From NCBI GenBank assembly GCA_003991915.1, contig RQTK01000180.1:605845-669844 (forward strand): DNA of 64,000 bases. Reading direction: 5' to 3'. Origin of the DNA: Elysia chlorotica. Lineage: Eukaryota; Mollusca; Gastropoda; Plakobranchidae. The notes beneath the pieces are model-generated. The model was given only the letters and a program-made list of their open reading frames with translations. It was not told where the DNA came from and did no database searches. The position numbers and the translations under genes are program-made. Positions 52,376 through 64,000 of the stretch are shown piece by piece; position 1 is the first letter of the stretch; every line of letters begins with the position of its first letter.

Positions 52376-55300
52376 TGGTTAGTCATCCGTTATACTTATT
52401 GTCATGTGGAATGCTAAGCACTTAGGTAACTGTTTGCTATGGTGGTATTTTTTTTACACGCTTTGTATTCTGGACAACATAGTACAAAGGCTAGAGAGCG
52501 ATGGGATGCTTTCGTCATTAAACTTGCGAAAATTTAAAACCTCGTTTGACAATCTTTTACAAGCGTGAAGACGTAAGCGTGGCTGTAACGGATTTTTTTG
52601 CGTTTTACTTTTTTGTTTTATAGACTAGCCTGCGTTTGAAAGATGTATAATGTCCGGATGTTTCTGATTTCAACTGCCTTCTGAGAACATAGAACTGTAT
52701 GGTCAATACTGTGCTCTCTATCTCCCAAAATAAGTTCTTTGGTTATCTCAATCTTCTGATGTATGAAGGAGCAACACTATAATGCTCCCCCCTACAGCCC
52801 TATAAGGTTACACTGATACACTGAATAGTTGACCAATTCTAAAGAGAAATTAATTTAAAGAATAACCTTCGCCCTTCCGTTCCTTTCCTTTTTTTCACAA
52901 TACCAGATAGTATTGTAACATTGCATGTTTGAAATGGCCTTCGTGTGGACACGGCAAAGTTGACGCGTGTATAACCATCTGCGGAGACATTCTAGCCATG
53001 CGGGAGCTTGGTGTTTGGTTGGATTCAGCTCGTGGTGCGTTAGCTCAGTAATTTGACCAGAGACTATTGATTTAATGAGACGTGTCACAAAAACAGCTCA
53101 CGGTGCTATTGATACATGGAACTAGCGTGACGCGTGCTCACTCTATTTCTTTATTGAAGTTAAAGCAGTTGACCAATCTTTAGAGATAGTTTTTACTTAG
53201 GTTTAAAGAAGGCGTGAGTAGGTTGAGTTTGTTTAACGTCTAGAAGGAAAAAACGGTTTCATGAGTTGGGGTGTAAATAGTGACACACGGTTCAGAGATG
53301 CAAAAATATTATGACATGGAAAACCGAAATAGCAAATACGCACACTCACACTCACCGAGAAATAGACGGATTGAGATAATTATGAGCATGAAGTGTTTGA
53401 ACAAACTTACAAGTAGGCTATTTCCATGTGCATTAATAAAGAAATACAATCAATGTAGTGGTAACTATAACCAAATCTCTTCAAAGGTTTACAACAAATA
53501 CAAACTAATTATGTCTACAGTCCATATTTTTGTTCTTTTCAAATACTTGTCCACGTCTAGCAATTGGATAATATCTTTAAGAGCTTAATTATTGCACGAT
53601 AATCGAACTATTACTCTTGGACAAACTAAAAAGAATCGCACTCATTGGAGAAAGTAAACGCTAAGCCATTAACCCCATTCTTTTCTTCTTTCTTTCTTTC
53701 CTCTGGCTTGGACCTTTCGGTACCATTGTTACCTAGACACGCAATGGAGAAAGCTAGTGCATGTAGATCGATTTATCATGGTGGTCTGACACCGGGCCAA
53801 TAATTAGGTCCGCAATATCAAAGGGAAGTCATTCAACTGTGCTCTGATCAAGTTCTTTTCTTACCGCCCCTGCCGGCGCTAAGCCTGAGGGTAAAGTGGC
53901 GCTCAGCGGGGAGATCGCAACGTCCCCTGGCGTGGCTTCCATTGCGTGACTTCAGAGCAGAATAGTTCTAACATCCCTCCTTTATCTGTATTACCATAGA
54001 ACTTTTTTGTTCTAAGATAAGATTTGGCGATCTCGTGAAATTATGGCCGGGATCGCAGGCTGGTGCTAATCCGGCAGCAAATTGCAAGATCGCTGGAAGC
54101 GCATCTTCCACCTCACTGCCCGATTCTCCGCCATTCCCGTCCCCTGAAAAAACATAATGCTGGGGGTGGCCTGGAGAAGTCTTAGCTGGCGTTGTATAGT
54201 TGCATGCAATAATGTAGCACAACCATGACTGTAGCTTCAAGTTCGTGCTTGGCATGAAATGGTTGGAGCGTTTGGATGATGACTAAACTTGCAATATAGC
54301 GACGTTAGATCGATTGGGATAGGGGTCTCTGCAGTTATCACGGTTATGTCTCTGGGTAGACGCTAGTTTAAACATCTGTCTATGAAAAGGCGTTCACGGT
54401 GGACCTTATATGACACAAACAAAACACAAACCTACACACACAAAGTAGTTAACGAAATATATTTATAAAAAAAAAGAAAAAAAAACAACAAACAAACAAA
54501 CAAAAACCAGATCAAACAAACCCCTGAAACTTGCAACTGGCTATTTGGTCCTCTTAAACTTCGCGTGAGAAATGATTGAATAACAGGAATCCTCGGTATT
54601 CCCTGGTGCATTGCCAAGTAAGAATGAAAATGTTCTTATGAACGGATATGTAGGAAATGTATCCATATAGAGTATAGCATTCTACAAGTTATGACGCTTA
54701 CGGCATTATTTTCGATGGTTACCATCTAACAACTATTGAACCGCAAACTCTGCAATTAAGTAGGCCTACGTGTATTAAAATTGGGCGAACCGTATTGTAC
54801 TATGAAAACGATTAATGCGTCTTTTGGGATTTTAACACTGGTTATTACAAGCAGACAAGTGAACGCTTTGGCGTTGCGTGGGGGCAGGTGGTACCTCATT
54901 GCTCCCGTTATAAATACAGCCTTAACAATTACGAAAATTAGTTTGCAGGTAGGAACACATATTGAATATATAATTATATTATAATTGTTTCCTAATGGGG
55001 AGGACATGGGATTTTTGTTTAATTTAAACTTAACCGGGGTACATTGTTTTTAATGAACACTCAATGGAACGACATCGAGTGTTTTATATACAAAGTTAAC
55101 GTTTGTTTCAGATTTACTAATTTTTTTCTGGAAGAATAAATAAATTTGTTTTTCTCTATTATACAGCAATACGCAGCACAAAGCAAAATTTAAAAAAAAT
55201 CACTTGAATCTGCGAAAATTATTTTTTTGGTCAAGATTGAGGTCAACCGGTCTCAAAGTTGGGACCTGTCAATTTCATCCAGAGCTGTACAACACAATGC

Positions 55301-58255
55301 AGAGTGACACTCCTTTGTGCAATGCTGACCACCAGAAAATGCGGGCCCCATTCTGCGGTTCATTTGTCACCGGCTGGAACCAATAACTGTCAAGGGGGAG
55401 ACAATTTAGACAGACCAGAGGACACAAGGCCGAGGCTCGTCACTAGTGTCAGAACTAGAGGGTCAACCAACCCAGAGAAAACGGCTTCATACAAGTTGTT
55501 TACACACGGAATTTGCGCACCACACAAAACACGCCAATATTCGCGCGCGCCCTCTGTATCAACACTCCAGGGGAGGTAAGCGTGGATCGCGATTCGGAGT
55601 GATGTCCCCTTGTCGCGATTTACTTGTCAAGACATAAAAAGGAGAATGTAATTGACAGAATTATTGTTCTGTGAAAATGCGAAGCACAATAGAAACTGAA
55701 GTATCGTTTTCTTAAAAAGGAGGGACGAAAAAGATTACAACTAATCCGATTAGGAGATCGAGGATTCTTTACATTGCTGGTCGTTCGGAAACGCGATCTG
55801 TACCGGACTTGACTGGCAGGCTGTCAGTGTGGTTTAAGCCATTGGTCAATTAAGAAAATTTGCAACTTACAGTTATATCATCTTGCATGGCGGAAAGAGG
55901 GTATAATTAATAATTACATGTATATTAAAAATATAAATTACTATTTCGAATTTCTTACTCTTTTAGAAGCGGCGGTTTTGTGAGAGGAGGAAAAAAATCT
56001 TAGAACGGCTTTTTATTACAGCCTATAACCTTTTTTTTTTCTAAATTTACACTCCATTTTATACGGTAGCATTTCCTCTCGTATGGTAATGTCCCCTCTT
56101 ATAGTGAAAACGTATCTTCTCTTAGTGCAACTTTTTTCTCCAAGTAAAACGTATCTTAATCCTACAAGATCAGGCTCTCTTTTTCTATAGTTAATTTAAT
56201 TTCTGAGGCTACTTCATAGGAAATCAAGAAGATTACAACGTTTTTTCAGTTATTTGAAATTCAAAATATTGTTTTTCTGACTGCCATAATGGTCAAAATG
56301 GTTGGAGACATCATGGTAGACGGGTCATGGTTTATATTATATTAGATAGAGATAAACCGCACACGTTCTAACTTCAGCCCGCTTCAGTCTACAATGCTAA
56401 AAGTTGGTTCGCGAAAAAAAAATCGCCAGGTTCAGATTTAGAACGGGAGTTTACTCTCTCAGTGTAATTTAGCTTCTCTGGTTCCGGCTTTTTTCCTTGG
56501 ACCTGATTGTAGGACAAGATAGAGTTCGCTTGTACTGTGTTTTTTTATTCAGCCTAATTGGAAATTACTACTGTATGGGCCTAAGGTTGTTACAACCCAG
56601 GCTATAATTATCTATACAAAAGATCAAACAATGTTTTGGGTTTTTTTTTAAATAATAACAAGTAAAAGTTGGCGCAAATACTTTTAACACAGTCATGTTT
56701 CTTTTGTTAAAGACGCTCAAACGCTTAATTCACACGAAACGCCTTCAATGGGTACGCCTATTTTTTATAGCTCAAAGGAAACATGTTTCAAGAAATGATC
56801 AAAAAGCATATTCCATTTAGCGTTAAAGGCTATAATATCGACATTTGTATAAATCTGTCTTAGCCATGTCATGTATTCTATTGGAAGCGAGAATGAAATT
56901 TATTGCTAAGTTATTAATTTATAATAAAAACTGGTGGCTCTCGATGTCATTAAATTGGGAATTTCTTAAGAATTACCTACTGGATCACTTTTGCGTCATC
57001 TGTTACCAAAAAAACGTCACCACGGATGTAAAAAAATCAACTGGAATAATTATTATATCATCATTCTACAATATGCCTTTAATCACATGCGACAAGTGAT
57101 TAAAAAAACAACACCAGGGCTCTCTAAAGTCAAAGGGAATAATTCATATTTTTTTTATTTATACGACAAGCCTTTCTTGACACGCTACATGCAATTTTAT
57201 TGGTTCAACATAGTCAACACACCATCAAAGGCAGTAAGGGTTAATCCGACTTCGTACGTATAATAGTCAATTAATAGTTAAGGAATTCTCTACCATTGTG
57301 GAAATCTGTTTCAGTCACCAATGTCCTTGTTATTTGTTGTACTCAGGGATTACTGCAAACTATCAAAAGGTTTGGTTTGTCCGTCGAGTTTTGTACAGCA
57401 TGGCTGTAGCCCAATGTTATAGTAGTACAAAGTGTGTTTGATATTTATTGTGTGTGTACAGGACACGGCGTTGCCATGTTCTTTCTAATGTCATGTTTGG
57501 TTTGCCGCTTTACTGAACAAATACAGGGAGGCAGAAAATAGAAGTAAAACAAAGAGGGAAAGTAGCAATTACGATGAATCGATGAATCCGTCCTTCACCA
57601 CGATTCTGACTCTATGGGAACGCTAGGGCTGGAGTGGTCAGCTATTAATATGGGGAATGATCAAAGTTAACCTTGTATAATGGCTTTTATAATACGTTTG
57701 CTTTTGTGAAATAAAAGTAAAACATTACTAGCCAATTGTTTGGTACCTATTATCGTTCGTTTTGTTCTATACTTTTTACCCGCTTTCTTTTGTAGCGTCG
57801 CTTTTCATGCAATTAGGAACTTAAAGTGGCAACAAATTAACAGCGAAGTTATTAACATCGATACAATTCAGCTTATGAGATACGGTTTACTTTGCAATTC
57901 CTACATTATCGCAGCCGAAAGGAATCGATTCCAGCACTCGACTGAAATGAAAACGATTCCTGGTCAGGTATCATGTAACTTAACTCTCCGGAAAATCGAA
58001 TCGCCTTCTTTCAAAACGTCTGAACCAGAAAATGATGGGGATTAGGACGTGGATTAACCGATCTAGCCTCTTAATCCCTTATGTTCCAGGAGGCCGAGCA
58101 GGAAGATCGTTACGTTGAAAAACTTTCCTCTCGTATTGTGACGCTCTTCTTACAAGTCGCATTTCGGTGGCTTTCAAAGATTTCCGTTCAACGTGAATAG
58201 GTGGCAATAAAGCTATGTATTTTAGTTATGTTCTCCCTTGCTATATAATCTGTGT
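52376..58255. other. No gene recognised
   Basis: AT-rich DNA with scattered short frames. GC-richer patches at about 53865-54170 and 55240-55620 were examined; neither gives a supportable exon. No large repeats were recognised. Confidence 0.4.
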
Positions 58256-58257
58256 CG

Positions 58258-58605
<348 letters not shown>

Positions 58606-59827
58606 CTTTTTTCAATTTCTGTTCGTTATTTTTACTTTTTTTCAAATCATTCTCTAAAATCATTCACGGTTGTTTGTTCCCATCTGGCTTTCCAATGGTC
58701 ACCGTCATAAAATTTCTGAAATAGGAATGACCAAAACAGATCTACGCCGCTTTGCACCAAATTAAGGATGGGCCAAAGTTGTTTGCGACTTATTAAGGAT
58801 GGGCACAATAATATGAATGGACCAAATAAAAGTAACGAGTAGGTCAATCTATGAACCAATCAAGGAAATCAAGGAGGAAATGGCCCAAAAATCTACGTCA
58901 ATCGGGTCAGTTAGAACAGCGGGGTTTCTGTTCCGCAGCCAAACGTCTTATGGCCTATCTCATTTCGAAAGTTCTCTTAATCTTTAGTATTTCAAAAATG
59001 AGATAGGACTTTAGACAACTGAGTTGATGGTTTATAAGGCGGTTTTTTTTTCATTTATTGGGCTAAAAAGCATTAAATGACTCGTTGGTTTGACAAAGAA
59101 AGTAAATAAAAGTAAATAAAATAAAAGCCTGATTGTGTTTAATGTAGAAGTGTTAGACAAGGATAGATCAGATTTTTAACGTTGCTGTTGTCATAATAGA
59201 ATTTAATGGTGAATACAACTGCTTTCTATGTAAAAAAAAATAATAAGGCTAACTGTCTTAAACCAGAGCCAGAATACCGCTAGTTTATTATACAAAGCTT
59301 TATTCACTTCGGTGATTTGTTCTGTATATAATGCGGCTTCTCCCTGAATCTTTTATTGTAGAAAGAGTATCACATTTAAGCACGATGATAATGGTAGCCT
59401 ATCACAGCTTGTTGCCACACCTACTCTCGTAAGCTTATACAGAAAATGTCTTTTTTGCGTTTTTTCTTACTATTGTGGTCAGTCTAATGCTTAAAGCGTC
59501 ACGAGTATACCAACGATTATGGGCAGGAAGTTCGACGTGGCGGTAGCATACAGATTATCCTAAGAATGTGCGAATAAGAAGGTTTATGGCGAGTCGTAGG
59601 CTACCGTGACTTAGTACTTACAGCACTATGTCTCGACCGGTCTCCTTCATTCCACAAAAAAAAAAATCGCTTTTCGCATTCATTGCTTTTTTAATTATTT
59701 TTTTCTTTTGTTCCATCATTGTGGCATTTTCAGGTTTCTTTACCCCAAGTAGTTGATTTATTTTTTAAGTTTCTACTTAAATTTGTTTAAAAATGTTTTT
59801 TTTTTGTTTTTGATTTTGCTCTAGTTT
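58606..59827. other. No gene recognised
   Basis: AT-rich DNA without exon-like stretches. Two partial repeats of aaattaaggatgggc and ttattaaggatgggc lie near 58760-58805. Confidence 0.4.
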
Positions 59828-59828
59828 A

Positions 59829-59919
<91 letters not shown>

Positions 59920-59920
59920 A
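59828..59920. repeat. (TTG)n microsatellite, about 31 units
   Basis: Pure TTG array giving a poly-Leu frame. Confidence 0.98.
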
Positions 59921-60194
59921 CTGCTACTACTGGTTGTTGGCTGGTTTTTTTTTCAGTTTTTTTATAAAGTAGTAGAATTTATGTTTATGCAGAATGCAAA
60001 TGAACGAACACGTGTACAATTTAAGCCATCTGTAGCTAATGTTGACTTTTATAGCATCAAGCATGGGGTCGACACCTGGGTGGTTCCACGATGGGTGTGC
60101 ATTTTTATTGTCGACATAAACAACTCACAAAAATTAGGGCTAGATAGGAAGAGTGATTGCTGTCACCTGGTCCTGATTGGTTAAGAAAAATAGC

Positions 60195-60250
60195 TCACTC
60201 AGAGACACACACTCACACACACATACACACACACAAACACACACACACTA
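60195..60250. repeat. CA-rich microsatellite
   Basis: CACA runs with a few T and A interruptions, directly left of a SINE copy. Confidence 0.9.
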
Positions 60251-60269
60251 AGGGACGTGTTGGTGCCTA

Positions 60270-60425
60270 TTTACCAACGACAGGACTGTATAGGGTACAT
60301 TCATTGTGGACGAGCCCCAAAACTAACGTCTGACAGGTTAACGTGCTATCAAACAGAGGCAGTGCGGGGAAAGCATAACTCTGTCTCAGCCAGTCACACT
60401 AAACTGACAGCGACCCAACCACCAG
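60270..60425 (-). repeat. SINE copy, partial
   Basis: It shares ttgtggacgagccccaaaac, taacgtctgacaggttaacg, cagaggcagtgcggggaaag and ctgtctcagccagtcacact with the family, in order, and ends before the tRNA-like head. Confidence 0.8.
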
Positions 60426-60525
60426 TATCATAATGAGGGAAAACATATATCATACATGGTAATAGTAATTAGACGCTGTCTCCTGTTAACATATTTCTGG
60501 GTAGCATTCTCCTCGAAATCAGATA

Positions 60526-60588
60526 GCTTGATCGTTAGGATTCTTGACTGACAAGCAGACGGTTTAGGGTTTGGTCCCAAAATGGTTC
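60526..60588 (+). repeat. tRNA-like sequence, probably a SINE head
   Basis: tagcttgatcgttagg (A-box-like) and ggtttggtcccaa (B-box-like). Confidence 0.45.
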
Positions 60589-61261
60589 CTACACCTTATT
60601 ATATTATGCTTCTTTGAAAAGTCTTGGTTTCTGAAGTGTCCTTCAGAGAGGTAGTGTCTCCAGCTGGCTTTGAACATCAGTCTTCTTGCTCTTTGGCAAT
60701 ACATATATCACCATCGACTTAGCTATCTGAGAACCTAACCAAGATTCAAAAACAGGTGCGCGAATTTAACACTTGTCCTGTCCATGTCCATCTAGTCAAC
60801 CATGACCTGTCGACTCTTACTACCAAGCTGCAGGTGTTCCTATCATCATCATCATCATCATCATCTTCACCATTCCACTGTAGTATATGGGGCACTTTCC
60901 TATAGTCTCCGCGGAGATGTGAAACAATAGAGTCTATTTTCAGTACACGCCTTAGGGATCGGTTAAGATGATGTCCTTCAAACTAGTCCCTCCATACATA
61001 TACCCAGGTATTGACTACTGCACCCCCCTCCTCATTCTACTCCTCTCAGACCCCCCCTCCTCATTCTACTCCTCTCAGCGAGTATCTGGGCGAGTGATGG
61101 TCAACAGGAACTATGTGATTAATCACGTGACCACTTCATTCTGCCTCGATGCATCCTCATCTAGATCTAGACAAGTTGGGCCCGCCCTTATGACAGACGG
61201 GCATCTTGGCTTTACGAGCTTAAAAAAGTGACCACACACACAACCCCGACCACATTCACAC

Positions 61262-61289
61262 ATTCGCTCTCTGTCTCTGTGTCTGTCTC

Positions 61290-61344
<55 letters not shown>

Positions 61345-61357
61345 CACTCTTTGTCTG

Positions 61358-61420
<63 letters not shown>

Positions 61421-61475
61421 ATCACTCTGTCCCTCTCTATGTTTCTGTCTCTGTCTGTCTCTCTATCACACACAC
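61262..61475. repeat. CT-rich compound microsatellite
   Basis: (CT)n with CTGT and CA runs. Confidence 0.96.
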
Positions 61476-61570
61476 ACAGACACCCCTATGTTACGTTTAA
61501 ACTTAAAATATTTTTTTTTTAATTCAGCCAGCAAAAAGCTCTGACCTCACTAATCTTATAGCAGCCCAAG

Positions 61571-61690
61571 GCATGTTTCTTTGAATAAATTTGTGGACAG
61601 CAGATTTTAAAAATATTTGATATCACAGTCCACGTTTCTTTCAACAAATGTATGGACAGCAGTAATTTACAAAAGATATTTGATGTTTAG
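61571..61690. repeat. Two short tandem copies (about 60 bp)
   Basis: gtttctttgaataaatttgt and gtttctttcaacaaatgtat, each followed by ggacagcag and an atatttgat step. Confidence 0.75.
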
Positions 61691-61841
61691 CATAAAACCC
61701 CAAACAGTACGGCTTTCTGTTTGTCCCACAAAATCTGTTCGTGCAAACATACCTTCCCAGTATGCAAATACATGTTTATGACTTTGGACACTATGTTTTT
61801 GACCACCTCCCAGTAAAGTCTCCGATGTGCCTTTCCTCCCT

Positions 61842-62610
61842 GATCGCCCGGGGCAATATCTTATGTATTTTATGTGTGTGTCCAAGTTTAGTAGATTGCC
61901 AGGGTCATCATAAACAGTATTCTTACGAGAAAAATCGCAGTGAAAACAAAACTATACAAAGCAGTTCGTGATGATATAAATGAAAACGAAATAGGACAAA
62001 AAACAGGTCACCATACCTTGCCATCATCGTAGCAATCTAAAGGCGTAGCGCCATATATGTGGGGAAAAACGTTTTCACTGCGATTTTTCTCGTAAGAATA
62101 CTGTTTTTGATGACCCTGGCAATCTACTAAACTTGGACACATACATAAAATACATAAGATATTGCCCCGGGCGATCAATGGGTCAGTGAACATACATAAC
62201 GTAAACAACTGGAACAGAAATCTTTGTATACCCGTGATGTCCGACATTTAATGGATCCTTAGATTCTGTGTGCAAAATATTGCTGACAATGGCAGCTGCA
62301 AAAACAAAACAAAAAACTAAGAAACAAACTAAACTTATTACTACCAGACGCAGTCCAAAAACGCGAATATTTAAAAAAAAACAGTACCATCACCATCACT
62401 GTTCTTTTCTCAAATATACACAAGATGCTCTATATCTGCTTTGCAATAAAGCGATGTTTCAGGGTCACAAACATCTTAGTGGTCACCTGAAGAAAAAAAA
62501 CATTGTCGTAACAGAAACCACCGTGCCAGTCCCTTGCCAACTATTTGGTGACATCGATAAATAATACTTGTCAAAAAAAAAATGAAATAAAATCGTTATA
62601 ATTATACAGT
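61842..62610. repeat. Tandem duplication, copy 1, containing a foldback X-Y-X'
   Basis: X (61842-61947, gatcgcccggggcaatatct start), Y (about 61948-62068), then X inverted (about 62069-62182), then a unique part from gggtcagtgaacatacataa to cgttataattatacagt. X and its inverse are nearly identical over about 105 bp. Confidence 0.92.
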
Positions 62611-63358
62611 AGATCGCCCGGGGCAATATCTTATGTATTTTATGTGTGTGTCCAAGTTTAGTAGATTGCCAGGGTCATCATAAACAGTATTCTTACGAGA
62701 AAAATCGCAGTGAATACGTTTTCCCCCATATATATGGCGCTACGTCTTTAGATTGCTACGATGATGGCAAGGTATGGTGACCTGTTTTTGTCCTAATTCG
62801 TTTTCATTTATATCATCACGAACTGCTTTGTACGATTTTGGGGAGAGGGGGAGGGGAGATCAGTCGTTAGAAAGCGTGCCGTGACGTTTGTAGGTCCCGA
62901 TCAGACCGCCTTGACCCCTATGGAATGGATCTGGGTCAGTGAACATACATAACGTAAACAGCTGGAAAAGAAGTTCTTGTATACCCGTGATATCGGACAT
63001 TTAATTTATCTTTAAGTTTTGTGTGCAAAATAGCTTGTTTGCTGACAGTGGCTGCAAAAAACTAAGAAACAAACTAAATTTATAATTAGGCCTACCAGAC
63101 GCAGTCCAAAAAAAAATATTTAAATCCTAAAAACCCAGTACCATAATCATCGATGTTCTTTTCTCAAATACGCTCAACATGATCTACATCTGCTTTGAAG
63201 TAAAGATTCACAAACGTCTTGGTGGTTTCCTAAAATTATTGTCGTGACAGATACCACTTTGCCACCCCCTGACCAATTTTGTGACATTGATGTCGTGATA
63301 TAAAAAGGATACTAGTCAAACAAACATGAAATAAAATCGTTATAATTATACAGTCATA
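62611..63358. repeat. Tandem duplication, copy 2, with inverted core
   Basis: X (62611-62716) is followed by Y in reverse orientation (62717-62845), then about 85 bp of unrelated G-rich sequence in place of X', then the same unique part (gggtcagtgaacatacataa at about 62935 to cgttataattatacagt at 63358). Confidence 0.9.
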
Positions 63359-63399
63359 GTTTTTTTAGGCTGGACTGTTGTTGTTTTTTAAAGATATTT

Positions 63400-63578
63400 C
63401 GCCAAACTTAGTCGCAATCCTAGTGCTGATACTCCCGTCTCAACCGATCACATTGTTCTGACATCGAACTAACCAATAGGGAACGAAATTGGACAAGTAA
63501 ATTGTCGACCGATCGTAAGTTTCGAACCAATGACATGCCGATTGAGAGACCAACGCTCTAATTTTGCGCCAGTACCTT
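63400..63578 (-). repeat. SINE copy, head-bearing subtype
   Basis: It contains gctgatactcccgtctcaac, a cgaactaaccaatagggaac step and the tRNA-like head gaaccaatgacatgccgatt, then gagagaccaacgctcta. The head matches the one at 24885-25140. Confidence 0.75.
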
Positions 63579-64000
63579 CCCTGTTTGCTCTGGTATGGTC
63601 CATCACTGTTGGTTTAAAATTGTCACTCTAGTTGATCCTGAGATACGTAGTATTACAACCGACTGGGTATAGGTCTATAGGTAATACTGGAAACTATCTC
63701 TAGTTGGACAGAATTGTCCATGAGCATAATGCATGGCTATTATTACTCTTAACATAGTATTAGGAATACAATATTCTATAAGTCACTTCAAAAAGTTTAA
63801 AAAAAAACAAAACAAAAACACATTAATGCAATGGTCGCAGTCATTCATCCAAAGTGCCCTGTACAAAGGTAGATACGGTGTTTCCTTTTTGTGGTCGTAA
63901 GTACAAAGAGGAAGTAGATTTAGGCGCCCGACTTCCTGTCGGTATAGAAGCTTTAGTCGGCGGTCTAAGTCTGTTTGCTCTTCATATTTGCTTCCTAGAA

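Noticed and set aside
53968-54255. Possible minus-strand exon after ttttttcag at about 54147, in a GC-richer patch
   Set aside because: No convincing donor and no recognisable peptide; the frame is open for only 95 codons and lacks neighbours.
55204-55637. Overlapping plus-strand frames in a GC-richer patch
   Set aside because: Two frames are open over the same bases with ordinary codon use and no splice borders; chance is enough.

Overview
This window looks like nuclear DNA from an animal, most likely a lophotrochozoan and perhaps a gastropod mollusc; the species is an inference and no marker gene fixes it. The evidence is AT-rich sequence, short GC-richer exons with GT-AG borders separated by introns of 0.3 to 2 kb, very abundant microsatellites (CT/GA, AGT, ATC, TTG, CTAT), tRNA-derived SINEs, and no bacterial gene organisation. 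Two gap runs (9815-9829 and 36210-36234) show it is an assembled scaffold.

Genes. (1) Plus strand, 7557-16302: ten exons that join in phase into the C-terminal 832 residues of a protein I do not recognise. It has a conserved-looking first half and a long Ser/Asn-rich, probably disordered last exon. Its 5' end is not visible here. (2) Minus strand, 21365-19912: one exon encoding the second half of a PX (phosphoinositide-binding) domain and a terminal exon with an acidic tail. This locus is convergent with gene 1, and the two exons are not phase-compatible, so an exon is unseen or they belong to different genes. (3) Plus strand, 32628-33213: two linked exons of an unrecognised gene whose next intron opens straight into a large 27-bp minisatellite.

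The rest (1-7.5 kb, 21.6-32.6 kb, 33.2-64 kb) holds no coding sequence I can support. It is a mosaic of microsatellites, a 250-bp tRNA-derived SINE family (about seven copies, one with an 11-bp target-site duplication and nested inside another dispersed repeat), a 110-120 bp-arm palindrome at 1.7 kb, a six-unit array of about 125 bp at 37.5-38.2 kb, and segmental tandem duplications at 43.1-46.1, 50.2-51.7 and 61.8-63.4 kb. In the last one, a foldback core is in opposite orientation in the two copies.

Most long open frames (poly-Ser, poly-Leu, poly-His, poly-Met, LQSSPFVHS repeats) are translations of simple or tandem repeats, not genes. I see no defence locus, biosynthetic cluster, CRISPR array, viral element or other self-contained novel system. 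The more interesting material is repeat architecture and the unidentified spliced genes.
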